Assembly: GCF_039533685.1 (NCBI RefSeq)
Contig: NZ_BAAATZ010000003.1
Coordinates: forward strand, 434,001-498,000
DNA length: 64,000 bases
Direction of reading: 5' to 3'
Source of the DNA: Actinocorallia aurantiaca
GTDB taxonomy: Bacteria; Actinomycetota; Actinomycetes; Streptosporangiales; Streptosporangiaceae
Of the stretch, positions 1-15,638 are shown piece by piece. The translations under genes were made by a program, and so were the position numbers. The notes below the pieces were generated by a model, which made no database searches, had not been told where the DNA came from, and saw nothing but the letters and a program-made list of their open reading frames with translations. Each line of letters starts with the position of its first letter. The first letter of the stretch is position 1.

Positions 1-1046
1 GCCAGGCCGTGCGCGTCGAACTGCACTACGAGGCCAAGTACAAGATCCCCGCGGACGCCCAGGCCGTCATCGTCTCGCAGTCGCTGGTGTCCGACCGGTT
101 CGTCCAGCTCACCCCGGTGTTCACCAACGGCGCCGTCCTGCAGGACAAGGCGACGCTGGACGTCGCCCGCACCGCGGTCCCCGTCGAGGTCGACGAGGTC
201 GCCAACAGCCTCAACGAGCTGAGCAAGGCGCTCGGCCCCGAGGGCGCCAACGCCGACGGCTCGCTCTCCAAGATGCTGGAGGTCGCCGCCCGCAACCTCG
301 ACGGCAACGGCGAGGAGCTCCGCGGGGCCATCGAGGACGGCGCCGAGGTGCTGTCGACGCTGGGCGACAACAGCGACAACATCACCGCCTCGATCGAGAA
401 CCTCGAGGGCATCACCCAGGCCCTGGCCGACAACGACGCCACGGTGCGGCAGTTCACCGACCACCTGGGTCAGGTGTCCGCGCAGCTGAACGGGGAGAAG
501 GAGGAGCTCAACCAGGTGCTCCAGATCCTCGGCCCGACGCTGCGCAACGTCACCTCCTTCGTCAAGGACAACCGCAAGTCGCTGTCCAAGAACGTCAGCG
601 ACCTGGCCGAGGTCACCGCGATCCTGGTCAAGCGCCAGGACGAGCTGGAGGATTTCGCCGGCACCGCCCCGGTGGCCATCAGCAACATGACCCGCGCCTA
701 CGATCCGATCTCCGGCACGATCCACACCCGCACCAACTTCCTGCAGTTCAAGAACCCGGCCGACTGGATCTGCTCGCTGGCCTACTCGCTGGGCACCCCG
801 GCGGCCGAGTGCCTGGAGACGCTGAAGCCGATCTCCGGCGGTCTGGGCCTGAACCTGCACCTGGACATCTCGTGGATCACGGCTCTGACCACCACCTACA
901 ACCCCGAGCCGCTGCCCCCGGACGCCTACGGCCCGAACAAGCCCAAGAAGAACGCGAAGAAGTCCGACAAGAAGACGACCACCTCGAACAACTCCGGTCC
1001 TGCCGACAAGACCCTCGGCGGCCTCCTGCTGGGAGGTACCTCATGA
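1..1046 (+). CDS. MceD-like Mce family protein (5' end outside window)
   Basis: Substrate-binding subunit of an Mce (mammalian cell entry) lipid or sterol importer, probably the fourth of six (MceD position) because the next two genes are the lipoprotein MceE and then MceF. The reading frame is open from base 3 and already inside the MCE domain (SLVSDRFVQLTPVF), so the true start lies upstream. After the MCE fold comes a long helical stretch (about residues 60-230), typical of the tunnel-forming part. The tail is Lys-rich (PKKNAKKSDKK). The stop overlaps the next ATG (ATGA), indicating translational coupling. Subunit letter is inferred from order. Confidence 0.85.
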   Translation, partial: QAVRVELHYEAKYKIPADAQAVIVSQSLVSDRFVQLTPVFTNGAVLQDKATLDVARTAVPVEVDEVANSLNELSKALGPEGANADGSLSKMLEVAARNLDGNGEELRGAIEDGAEVLSTLGDNSDNITASIENLEGITQALADNDATVRQFTDHLGQVSAQLNGEKEELNQVLQILGPTLRNVTSFVKDNRKSLSKNVSDLAEVTAILVKRQDELEDFAGTAPVAISNMTRAYDPISGTIHTRTNFLQFKNPADWICSLAYSLGTPAAECLETLKPISGGLGLNLHLDISWITALTTTYNPEPLPPDAYGPNKPKKNAKKSDKKTTTSNNSGPADKTLGGLLLGGTS

Positions 1047-2242
1047 AGCGGCTGGCACTCGCGCTCGCCGGAAGCCTGCTCCTCACCGGGTGCGGTTTCC
1101 AGGGAGTCTCCTCCATCCCGCTGCCGGGCGGGCCCGACCTGGGGGACGACCCCCACGAGGTGAAGATCCACTTCGCCAACGTGCTGGACCTGGTCCCCCA
1201 GTCGACGGTGAAGGTCAACGACGTGTCCGTCGGCCGGGTCGAGAAGATCGAACTGGACGGCTGGCAGGCCGAGGTCACCATCAAGATCAACAAAGAGGCC
1301 CGGCTCCCGGACAACGCGCTGGCGACCATCGCCCAGACCAGCCTCCTGGGCGAGAAGTACGTCTCCCTCGCGCCCCCGATGGAGGGGCCGAGCGGCGAGC
1401 TCGGCGACGGCGACGTGATCCCGATCGGCCAGACCAACCGCAACACCGAGGTCGAGGAGGTGCTGTCGGCGATGTCGCTGCTCCTCAACGGAGGCGGCAT
1501 CGAGCAGATCTCCACCATCACCAAGGAGCTCAACGCGGCGATGTCCGGCCGCGAGGAGTCGATCAAGTCGGTCCTGCGGCGGATCGACGTCTTCGTGGGC
1601 ACCCTGGACCGGCAGCGGCACACCATCACCGAAGCGCTCGACAAGATCGACCGGCTGATGGTCAAGCTGGAGGCGGAGAAGGGCACGATCGCCGACACGA
1701 TCGAGCAGAGCGAGCCGGCCCTGGCGATCCTGGAGGAGAACCGGCAGGACCTGACCAAGATGCTGGTCAGCCTGGCGAAGTTCGGCGACGTGACCACCAA
1801 CGTCGTCCAGCGCTCCAAGAAGGACCTGCTGACGAACCTGAAGAACCTCCAGCCGATCCTGAAGAACCTCAACAAGGCCGGTGACAGGTTGCCGGAGAAC
1901 CTCGGCGCCCTGTTCACCTACCCGTTCACGAACGACTTCTCCAACACGGTGAAGGGCGACTTCGCGAACATGAACATGACGGTCTCTCTGGACATCGAGG
2001 AGCTCGCGCACAACCTGCTGACGGGCACCGACCTCGACCCGGCGCTGAAGAAGTCGGCGAAGAAGCAGGGAGAGGCGCTGCGGGACCTGCTGTCGCCTCC
2101 CGACGTCAGCATCACCCAGACCCCGCCCGGCGTCCTGGGCGCCGGGGACGAGTCGGGGCAGGGCAGCTCCCCGCTGCCCACCATCGGGATGGAGAGCACC
2201 GACCCGGACGTCGACTCCGTGGTGCTGGGAGGCCTTTCATGA
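1043..2242 (+). CDS. MceE-like Mce family lipoprotein
   Basis: Mce transporter subunit anchored as a lipoprotein (LprK/MceE position). The 399-residue protein begins MKRLALALAGSLLLTGCG; LLTGC is a clear lipobox with the modified Cys near residue 18. The MCE domain follows (about residues 35-115; VHEVKIHFANVLDLVPQSTV-like region), then the long helical segment (about 150-290) and a Pro/Ser-rich tail. The ATG overlaps the mceD stop by 4 bp and its own stop overlaps mceF by 4 bp, so the three subunits are probably made in fixed ratio. Expected location is the outer face of the cytoplasmic membrane. Confidence 0.88.
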   Translation: MKRLALALAGSLLLTGCGFQGVSSIPLPGGPDLGDDPHEVKIHFANVLDLVPQSTVKVNDVSVGRVEKIELDGWQAEVTIKINKEARLPDNALATIAQTSLLGEKYVSLAPPMEGPSGELGDGDVIPIGQTNRNTEVEEVLSAMSLLLNGGGIEQISTITKELNAAMSGREESIKSVLRRIDVFVGTLDRQRHTITEALDKIDRLMVKLEAEKGTIADTIEQSEPALAILEENRQDLTKMLVSLAKFGDVTTNVVQRSKKDLLTNLKNLQPILKNLNKAGDRLPENLGALFTYPFTNDFSNTVKGDFANMNMTVSLDIEELAHNLLTGTDLDPALKKSAKKQGEALRDLLSPPDVSITQTPPGVLGAGDESGQGSSPLPTIGMESTDPDVDSVVLGGLS

Positions 2243-3627
2243 TCCTCACTCGTGGTACCAAGATCCAGCTGGTGGTGTTCGCGCTCATCACGGTGCTGGG
2301 CGTCAGCTACACGGCCGTCCGGTATCTCGGGGTGGGCGGCAGCCTGCTCGACCGGACCTACACGGCCTACGTCGAGCTGCCGGACTCCGGAGGCGCCTTC
2401 ACCAACTCCGAGGTGACCTACCGCGGCGTGACGGTGGGACGGGTCGGCCCGATCAGGCTCGTCCAGAACGGCGTGCGGATCGAGATGGAGCTGGACAAGG
2501 GCGCGAAGATCCCCCGGGACACCCTCGCGGTGGTGGCCAACCGGTCCGCGGTCGGCGAGCAGTACATCGACCTGCAGCCGCGTTCGGACCAGGGCCCCTT
2601 CCTCGACGAGGGATCCCCCTACACGATCCCCGCCGGCAACACCCGGATCCCGGTCAAGACCTCGGACCTGCTGCTCAACGTCGACAAGACGGTCGCGTCG
2701 GTCGACCCCGAGAACCTGCGGACGATCGTCGACGAACTGGACAAGGCGTTCAACGGAACGGGCTCCGACCTCCAGACGATCATCGACGAGGGCGGCAAGC
2801 TCATCCAGGACATGGACGAGAACTTCGAGACGACCGCCGACCTCCTGGACAACAGCAAGATCGTGCTGAACACCCAGCGGGACAAGGGGACGTCGATCAG
2901 GACCTTCGCCCGGGAGCTGGCCGATCTCACCGACACCATCCGGGAGAACGACGGCAACATCAGAGAGACCATCGACGCCGCGGGCCCCGCGGCGGAGGAG
3001 GTCGACGACCTGATCGACAACGTCTCGGACGACCTGCCGGTGCTGCTGGCCAACCTGACCAGCACCACCCAGATGCTCACCGCGAACCAGGACGGGATCC
3101 GCTCACTGCTGATCTCGCTCCCGTTCACGGTGGCGGGCTCCCAGACCGTGCTGCCCGGTGACGGCTACCAGCACATGGGCCTGGCGCTGAACATCGACAC
3201 CCCGGCGCCCTGCACCGAGGGCTACGAGAAGACCAAGCCCCGCTGGCCGCAGAACACCAAGGAGACCCCGGCCCGCACCGACGTCGGCTGCACCGCGCCG
3301 AAGAAGTCCCAGACCGCGGTCCGAGGGGCACGCAACGCCCCCGAGCCGCGGCCCTACATCAAGCTGCCTCCGGGCGCGCTGGACGGTGCCGGCGAGCCGC
3401 CCGCGGCCAGCACCCGTTCGGCCGAGGACGACGGCACCGAGTCGGAGAGCCGCCTGGTTTACCAGACGAACTCGACCAAATCGGTCTTCGTCACCGGTTA
3501 CGATCCGACATCCGGCAAGTACGTCGGACCGAACGGCGTGACCTACACCGTCGGTTCCTCCGGAGGAGCCGAGAACCTGTTGGGGGATGATTCGTGGAAG
3601 TGGCTGCTTCTGGGCCCGCTGTCGTGA
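2239..3627 (+). CDS. MceF-like Mce family protein
   Basis: Last Mce subunit of the importer, 462 aa. It has an N-terminal membrane anchor (about residues 8-30, QLVVFALITVLGVSY), an MCE domain (about 38-115 with GVTVGRVGPIRL), a helical region to about 290, and a long low-complexity C-terminal tail rich in Pro, Ser and Gly. Starts on an ATG that overlaps the mceE stop. Operon order E then F followed by Mce-associated proteins matches mycobacterial and Streptomyces mce loci. Substrate (sterol, fatty acid or other lipid) cannot be told from the sequence. Confidence 0.88.
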   Translation: MILTRGTKIQLVVFALITVLGVSYTAVRYLGVGGSLLDRTYTAYVELPDSGGAFTNSEVTYRGVTVGRVGPIRLVQNGVRIEMELDKGAKIPRDTLAVVANRSAVGEQYIDLQPRSDQGPFLDEGSPYTIPAGNTRIPVKTSDLLLNVDKTVASVDPENLRTIVDELDKAFNGTGSDLQTIIDEGGKLIQDMDENFETTADLLDNSKIVLNTQRDKGTSIRTFARELADLTDTIRENDGNIRETIDAAGPAAEEVDDLIDNVSDDLPVLLANLTSTTQMLTANQDGIRSLLISLPFTVAGSQTVLPGDGYQHMGLALNIDTPAPCTEGYEKTKPRWPQNTKETPARTDVGCTAPKKSQTAVRGARNAPEPRPYIKLPPGALDGAGEPPAASTRSAEDDGTESESRLVYQTNSTKSVFVTGYDPTSGKYVGPNGVTYTVGSSGGAENLLGDDSWKWLLLGPLS

Positions 3628-4118
3628 AGGGCGGCCTCTGGCGGACGATCACGGTGGCGGTGCTCACCGTGGTCGCCCTCGGGCTGCTCGGCGCCGGGGT
3701 CTACCCGCCGGTCTCCAAGGCGATCGCCTCGGCGAACGAGGCCGACACCCGGGACGAGATCCTCCAGGCGGCCCGCCAGGTCGGGCTGAACCTGATGTCC
3801 ATGGACCACCGGACGATCGAGAAGGACACCCAGCGCGTCCTCAGCGGGAGCACCGGGACGTTCAAGGACCAGTACGCGGCGCAGACCAAGACGTTCATCG
3901 ACGAGATCACCAAGAACCAGGCGACCTCGCAGGCGCAGGTCCTCGGCTCCGGAGTCACCGACTACGACGAGGACTCCGCCGAGGTGATCGTGGCCGTCTC
4001 GGCGGTCGTCACCAGCCCGGCCGTGCCCAACGGCGCTCCCCGCAACATGCGTTTCCTGATCGAGATGAGCAAGGTCGACGGGAAATGGCTGGCCTCGAAA
4101 TTCGGAGTGATCCAGTGA
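3594..4118 (+). CDS. Mce-associated membrane protein (first)
   Basis: Small Mce-associated (Mas-type) protein: one N-terminal membrane helix (TVAVLTVVALGLLGAGVY) and an extracytoplasmic NTF2-like domain. Two starts are possible. GTG 3594 has a good GGGGGA ribosome site 7 nt upstream but overlaps mceF by 34 bp; GTG 3624 gives the GTGA overlap used elsewhere in this operon but has no evident ribosome site. I give the longer form. The family is thought to support assembly or stability of Mce complexes; the exact role is not visible here. Confidence 0.8.
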   Translation: MEVAASGPAVVKGGLWRTITVAVLTVVALGLLGAGVYPPVSKAIASANEADTRDEILQAARQVGLNLMSMDHRTIEKDTQRVLSGSTGTFKDQYAAQTKTFIDEITKNQATSQAQVLGSGVTDYDEDSAEVIVAVSAVVTSPAVPNGAPRNMRFLIEMSKVDGKWLASKFGVIQ

Positions 4119-4930
4119 AGCTCGACAAGGCCGAGAAGAAGGACCTCCCGGAGACCGGTGAGGACAGGCCGGCTGAGACCGCTGAGACGGTCGAGGAGAT
4201 CGACGGCCAGCTCTCGCTGATCGGCGACGAGGAGGCCCCGGCGGAGTCCGAGAAGTCCGACGGCGCCGACGAGGCTTCCGAAGACTCGGAAGACTCCGCA
4301 GCCCTCGAGGACGCCGAGGACGCTGAGGACTCCGAGACGGAGATCGACGAGGCGCCCGGGGCGAAGAAGGACCGGAAGCCCCGGAAGGTCGGCCTGGCGA
4401 AGAAGAGCGGGCAGGGAGGGCGGAAGAAGTCCCTCAAGCCCCCGAAGGTCCGCACCGGCGCCCCGCTGTGGTCCGTGATCGTCATGGCGGTCGTGGTCGT
4501 CGCCCTGGCCGTCGGCACCTTCGTGCTGCGCGGCGGCTCGGGGGAGAGGCTCTCCAAGGACGAGGTCGACAAGGCGGTGCGCACGGCCGCGGCCACCGCC
4601 CAGCACATCTCGTCCTGGGACTACCGGACGATCGAGAGCGACACCAAGCAGGTGCTGGGCGAGTCGACCGGGGACTTCCGCGAGGCGTACGAGAAGAGCG
4701 CCGCCAAGCTGCTGGCGGACGCTCCGGCCCAGCAGGCCGTCACCGTCGGCCTGACGAGCAAGGCCGGCGTGGAGTCCGTGAACAAGGGTCAGGTCAAGGT
4801 TCTGGTCTTTCTCAACCAGCAGACCACCAAGAAAGACGCCGACGCGCACATCGAGCAGCACCGGCTTCGTCTGACTATGGTGCAGAAAGACGGGGAATGG
4901 CTGGTGTCCAAGCTGGACATCCTGGGCTGA
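4115..4930 (+). CDS. Mce-associated membrane protein (second, acidic N-terminus)
   Basis: 271-aa Mas-type protein starting at a GTG that overlaps the preceding stop (GTGA). About 110 N-terminal residues are very acidic (many Glu/Asp/Ser, for example DEASEDSEDS) followed by a basic patch (KKDRKPRKVGLAKKSGQGG), then one membrane helix (VIVMAVVVVALAVGTFVL, about residues 118-138) and an NTF2-like extracellular domain similar to that of the preceding gene. The acidic then basic cytoplasmic tail is unusual and probably disordered. Last gene of the operon; a strong hairpin lies 40 bp downstream. Confidence 0.8.
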   Translation: MKLDKAEKKDLPETGEDRPAETAETVEEIDGQLSLIGDEEAPAESEKSDGADEASEDSEDSAALEDAEDAEDSETEIDEAPGAKKDRKPRKVGLAKKSGQGGRKKSLKPPKVRTGAPLWSVIVMAVVVVALAVGTFVLRGGSGERLSKDEVDKAVRTAAATAQHISSWDYRTIESDTKQVLGESTGDFREAYEKSAAKLLADAPAQQAVTVGLTSKAGVESVNKGQVKVLVFLNQQTTKKDADAHIEQHRLRLTMVQKDGEWLVSKLDILG

Positions 4931-4970
4931 GGCCGCACCGACCCCGGTCAAGATCTTTTTAGTGGTCCTT

Positions 4971-5000
4971 GGGCCGCCCTTCCGAGAGGAGGGGTGGCCC
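4971..5000 (+). terminator. Hairpin terminator of the mce operon
   Basis: Thirteen-pair stem (left arm GGGCCGCCCTTCC, right arm GGAGGGGTGGCCC, two to three G-U type pairs) with a GAGA loop, about 40 bp after the last mce-associated stop. It is followed by TATCTGATTTT rather than a pure T run. It insulates the mce operon from rpoB. Confidence 0.7.
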
Positions 5001-5167
5001 TATCTGATTTTCGGGCGGATTTATGGTTATTCCATGTGATGCTCGTCTCGAAACTATGAGCCTTGTCACTGCTGCTCAGGGCCCGAAAAGTCCCTGTGCG
5101 GCCTTGACTTGGCCGCCCGGAGGGGCGATGCTGCGAGGCAACTGTGATGTGCATAGCGAACGTAAGC

Positions 5168-5196
5168 TTGCAAGCGGTGTAGCTCTGGGCTACACT
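5168..5196 (+). promoter_or_regulatory. rpoB promoter
   Basis: TTGCAA (5168-5173), a 17-bp spacer, then TACACT (5191-5196): a near-consensus vegetative sigma promoter. Predicted start is near 5203, giving a leader of about 165 nt. The -35 sits inside the palindrome GCTTGCAAGC (5166-5175). A weaker candidate lies upstream (TTGACT at 5104-5109 with GATGCT 17 bp later). Confidence 0.75.
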
Positions 5197-5369
5197 GCCC
5201 CTTTGCGCTGCCCTTTAGCTATCCTCCGTGCAACCATGCCGTGATCTTGGTTTGAAGAGCCGGTCTCCAGTAGTTCCAGAGCCAGTTGGAAACCAGGTCT
5301 CACGGGTTTTTCGGGGATGCATTGGCGTGCACGTCGACAGTCCGCCGCGAGCCCTCGGAAGGACCACTC

Positions 5370-8840
<3,471 letters not shown>

Positions 8841-8851
8841 GAGGGGAGCCA

Positions 8852-12742
<3,891 letters not shown>

Positions 12743-12752
12743 TCCCCGTCTG

Positions 12753-12797
12753 ACGGCAAACGCCCCGGTCGCCTCTGGCGCCCGGGGCGTTCGCCGT
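12753..12797 (+). terminator. rpoBC terminator
   Basis: Long inverted repeat: ACGGC-A-AACGCCCCGG paired with CCGGGGCGTT-C-GCCGT, a 10-bp perfect core extended by 5 bp after one mismatch. Starts about 10 bp after the rpoC stop. Confidence 0.75.
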
Positions 12798-12816
12798 TCA
12801 CCGCTACGCTCGGGGC

Positions 12817-12912
12817 ATGGAGCTGGTGAACGTGGTCGTGGTGGTGGGGTTCCTGGCACTGGCGGTGCTGGGGTGCCTGGTGCTGATCAGGGCCCTGGGC
12901 CGATTGCGGTAG
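12817..12912 (+). CDS. 31-aa single-helix membrane microprotein (predicted)
   Basis: Reading frame of 31 codons, MELVNVVVVVGFLALAVLGC followed by LVLIRALGRLR: one hydrophobic helix and a basic end that would sit in the cytoplasm. TACGCT (12805-12810) lies exactly 6 nt before the ATG, the same leaderless layout seen for the next gene. It ends 15 bp before that gene. Function unknown; may be a real small membrane protein or chance. Confidence 0.4.
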   Translation: MELVNVVVVVGFLALAVLGCLVLIRALGRLR

Positions 12913-12927
12913 CACTACCCTGGAGCC

Positions 12928-13452
12928 ATGGAGATTGTGTTCGAGCATGAGCTGCACCCTGACCTCAAGGCGCTGGAATGGCTGGTGGGGACCTGGGAGG
13001 GGGACGGGATCGGGGACTACCCGACGATCGAGCAGTTCCGGTTCACGCAGCAGGTCTCGTTCACCCACATCGGCAAGCCGTTTCTGATCTACAGCAGCCG
13101 GACGTGGCTGCTGGACGAGGACTTCAAGCAGGGCCGGGCGCTGGCGATGGAGACGGGGTTCTGGCGGGTGCCGGGCGGCGGCCGGGAGGTGGAGGTCCTG
13201 CTGTCGCACCCCACGGGGATCCAGGAGATCTACACCGGTGAGGTGGCCTTCCACAAGGTGGAGCTGGTGACGGACGTGGTGGCGCGCACGCGGACCGCCA
13301 AGGAGGTCACCGGAGGCAAGCGGCTGTACGGGCTGTTCCCGGCGCAGGACGGCACGGAAGAGCGGGACCTGGGCTGGGTGTACGAGATGGCGGCCCAGGG
13401 GCAGTCGATGCAGGTGCACATGTCGGCTCAGCTCAAGAAGGTGCCGCAGTAG
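12928..13452 (+). CDS. Nitrobindin-like heme-binding beta-barrel protein (FABP/THAP4 family)
   Basis: 174-aa protein of the actinobacterial FABP-like/nitrobindin family, a ten-strand barrel that binds ferric heme and isomerises peroxynitrite to nitrate in characterised members. Visible: LEWLVGTWEGDGIGDYPTI (the GxWxGxG signature near residue 19) and the C-terminal VHMSAQL with the His expected as proximal heme ligand. Length is typical. TACCCT at 12916-12921, 6 nt before the ATG, suggests a leaderless transcript. Cytoplasmic. Confidence 0.85.
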   Translation: MEIVFEHELHPDLKALEWLVGTWEGDGIGDYPTIEQFRFTQQVSFTHIGKPFLIYSSRTWLLDEDFKQGRALAMETGFWRVPGGGREVEVLLSHPTGIQEIYTGEVAFHKVELVTDVVARTRTAKEVTGGKRLYGLFPAQDGTEERDLGWVYEMAAQGQSMQVHMSAQLKKVPQ

Positions 13453-13473
13453 CGGAGTGCCCGGAGAAAAGGC

Positions 13474-13531
13474 GATCCCCGGACCATTCCCTGAGTGGGA
13501 GCCGTCAGGACTGGACGGCGGTCCGGGGATC
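13474..13531. repeat. Nested inverted repeat (cruciform or bidirectional terminator)
   Basis: Perfect 12-bp arms GATCCCCGGACC (13474-13485) and GGTCCGGGGATC (13520-13531); the 34-nt loop itself holds GCCGTC/GACGGC arms. Lies about 20 bp after the nitrobindin-like stop, so termination is the simplest role. The remaining 180 bp before the Fur gene hold no gene I can support. Confidence 0.6.
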
Positions 13532-13714
13532 GGGTGTCTGCTGGAGATTCGCCAGGAGACTGCATGTCCCGAGCGGGCGCTCCTAGCGAGCAGCCACCTC
13601 GCAAGTCCTCGCATGAATCATGTTGTGGACCACCTCCTTTCCTGCGTGCTTTGAAAGTTATGCGATGGGGTCGGGACAGGGCAAACGGTTTATCTCCCGG
13701 CATAGGATCGGGGT

Positions 13715-14131
13715 ATGGCAGAGACCGGCTGGCAGGAAGAGCTGCGTTCCCGCGGCTACCGGGTGACGCCGCAGCGCCAGCTCGTCCTGGAGGCGGTCGC
13801 CGCGCTGGAGCACGGGACGCCCGAGGAGATCTGCGCCGAGGTGCAGCGGACGGCCAAGGGCGTGAACATCTCCACGATCTACCGGACCCTCGAGCTCCTG
13901 GAGGAGCTCGGCCTGGTCAAGCACGCCCATATCGGGCACGGTCCGCCCAACTACCATCTGTCCACCGAGGCCGATCACGTGCACCTGCGCTGCCGGAGCT
14001 GCGGCAGGGTCGAGGACGTCTCCCCGGCCGTCGCGGACGGCCTGGTGCAGGCCCTGGAGTCGGGGTACGGCTTCGAGACCGATGTCCACCATCTGACGGT
14101 CTTCGGACGGTGCGGGGAGTGCCGGAAATGA
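13715..14131 (+). CDS. Fur family metalloregulator, Nur-like
   Basis: 138-aa Fur family repressor: winged helix (about residues 10-80; YRVTPQRQLVLEAV, NISTIYRTLELLEELGLV) and a dimerisation domain with metal ligands (HVHLRCRSCG, FGRCGECRK). The text of the DNA-binding half and HIGHGPPNYHL most resembles the nickel-responsive Nur of Streptomyces, but the His-rich DRHHHIHL stretch of Nur is reduced here to EADHVHL, so metal specificity is uncertain. TAGGAT (13703-13708) is 6 nt before ATG. Stop overlaps the next ATG. Confidence 0.85.
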   Translation: MAETGWQEELRSRGYRVTPQRQLVLEAVAALEHGTPEEICAEVQRTAKGVNISTIYRTLELLEELGLVKHAHIGHGPPNYHLSTEADHVHLRCRSCGRVEDVSPAVADGLVQALESGYGFETDVHHLTVFGRCGECRK

Positions 14132-15075
14132 CGTTCTACGCAGAGGCGCCCGACGAGGCGCTGGCCGCCCACTTCGGCGACCCGTACGCCGAGCAGAAGG
14201 CGCTGGTCGCCGGCTCGGCCGTGGTCGCCAGGTCCAACCGGGGCGTCGTCCGCGTCGCGGGCCCGGACCGGCTGTCGTGGCTGCACAGCCTCCTCAGCCA
14301 GCATCTGGCGGGCCTGCGCCCGGGGGAGGCCACCGAGGCGCTGCTTCTCAGCCCCAACGGCCACATCGAGCACCACCTGTCCCTGGTGGACGACGGAGAG
14401 GCGGTGTGGGCGCACGTGGAGCCCGGCACCGCCGCGGAGCTCGCCGCATTCCTGGACCGGATGAAGTTCCTGCTGCGGGTCGAGGTCGCCGACGTCTCCG
14501 CCGACTACGAGGTGATCACCGGCACGGGGCTGGAGGGAGCCCTGGCGCTGCCCGACGTCGCGGGGACGACGAGCCTCATCGTGCCGCGAGGGACGGTCCC
14601 CGAGGGGCGTTCGCAGGCCGGGATCTGGGCGTACGAGGCGCTGCGGATCGCTTCGCACAAGGCCAGGTTCGGCCTCGACACCGACCACAGGACGATCCCG
14701 CACGAGATCGGGTTCATCGATCTGGCCGTGCATCTGAACAAGGGCTGCTACCGGGGTCAGGAAACTGTGGCCAGGGTGCACAACCTGGGCCGTCCGCCGC
14801 GCCGCCTGGTCTTCCTCCACCTGGACGGGAGCGCCGACAGGCTGCCCGCGCGCGGCTCCGACCTGGAGCTGGAGGGGCGCAGGGTGGGGTTCGTCGGCTC
14901 CTCTGCCAGGCACTACGAGCTGGGGCCGATCGGGCTGGCTCTGGTGAAACGAAACGTGCCTCTTGAGGCCGTCCTCTCAGCGGATGGGGTGGCGGCGGGC
15001 CAGGAGGTCGTGGTCTCGCCGGACACTGGCGCCAATGTCACGATCGATCCGGCGCTGCGGGGCCGCCGACTGTGA
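14128..15075 (+). CDS. ygfZ: YgfZ/GcvT-like folate-binding protein
   Basis: 315-aa tetrahydrofolate-binding protein related to GcvT; the family helps assembly or repair of Fe-S proteins. The signature KGCYRGQE (about residue 205) with the redox Cys is present, and the trifunctional fold is visible from FLRxEV-like core to the C-terminal barrel. ATGA overlap with the Fur gene couples translation; this Fur-ygfZ pair is widespread in actinobacteria and suggests a metal or Fe-S link. Confidence 0.88.
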   Translation: MTFYAEAPDEALAAHFGDPYAEQKALVAGSAVVARSNRGVVRVAGPDRLSWLHSLLSQHLAGLRPGEATEALLLSPNGHIEHHLSLVDDGEAVWAHVEPGTAAELAAFLDRMKFLLRVEVADVSADYEVITGTGLEGALALPDVAGTTSLIVPRGTVPEGRSQAGIWAYEALRIASHKARFGLDTDHRTIPHEIGFIDLAVHLNKGCYRGQETVARVHNLGRPPRRLVFLHLDGSADRLPARGSDLELEGRRVGFVGSSARHYELGPIGLALVKRNVPLEAVLSADGVAAGQEVVVSPDTGANVTIDPALRGRRL

Positions 15076-15142
15076 TTGGCGTCTCCCGAAGTGGGATAAA
15101 CAAAGATCGAGGTGCGCTTCCGATCGAAGGCGGTACACGATC

Positions 15143-15634
15143 ATGGTGTCCAGCCCCCGTAAGACATCGGCGCCGCCGCGCAAATCGCCTCGGCCCCGGG
15201 TCAACCGGGACGCCGAGCAGATCGCGTGGTGGCTGCTGTTCGCCGTCCTGGCGGCGTTCGGCCTGATCCAGTGGAACTGGCGGCTGCTGCTGCTGGCGCT
15301 GCTGCTGTGGAGTTTCTACGAGTTCTGCCTGGTGCGGACCCGCTGCCGGGTGAAGACCCGGCAGGGGTTCGAGTGCGTCGAGCCGGTGCGCGGGCGGATC
15401 TTCGCGCACGACCACCGGCACCAGGACATCAAGAACGACGGCCTGTGGAACCTGATCGGCCGCCGCAACCCCCGCTACAACCCCAAGATCTCCGAGCCGA
15501 ACCGGGACACCGGCGTGGTCCTGGTGGCTCCGCGGATCCGGCACCGCCTGGACCGCAACGACCGCTACATCCTCTACCTGGCGGCCCTGGGCACGGTCGT
15601 CTCGCTGGTGGGGATGCTCGTGGGACTGCTGTAG
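15143..15634 (+). CDS. Small two- or three-helix membrane protein, unknown function
   Basis: 163-aa protein: basic N-terminus (SSPRKTSAPPRKSPRPRV), two close membrane helices (about residues 28-65; WWLLFAVLAAFGLIQW, LLLLALLLWSFYEFCLV), a hydrophilic middle (HDHRHQDIKNDGLWNLIG) and one C-terminal helix. ATG 15143 followed at once by GTG gives two possible starts. No family recognised. Convergent with dtd, 4 bp apart. Confidence 0.6.
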   Translation: MVSSPRKTSAPPRKSPRPRVNRDAEQIAWWLLFAVLAAFGLIQWNWRLLLLALLLWSFYEFCLVRTRCRVKTRQGFECVEPVRGRIFAHDHRHQDIKNDGLWNLIGRRNPRYNPKISEPNRDTGVVLVAPRIRHRLDRNDRYILYLAALGTVVSLVGMLVGLL

Positions 15635-15638
15635 ACCC

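Noticed and set aside
5197..5369. Riboswitch or attenuator in the rpoB leader
   Set aside because: The leader is about 165 nt but I see no strong terminator/antiterminator pair.
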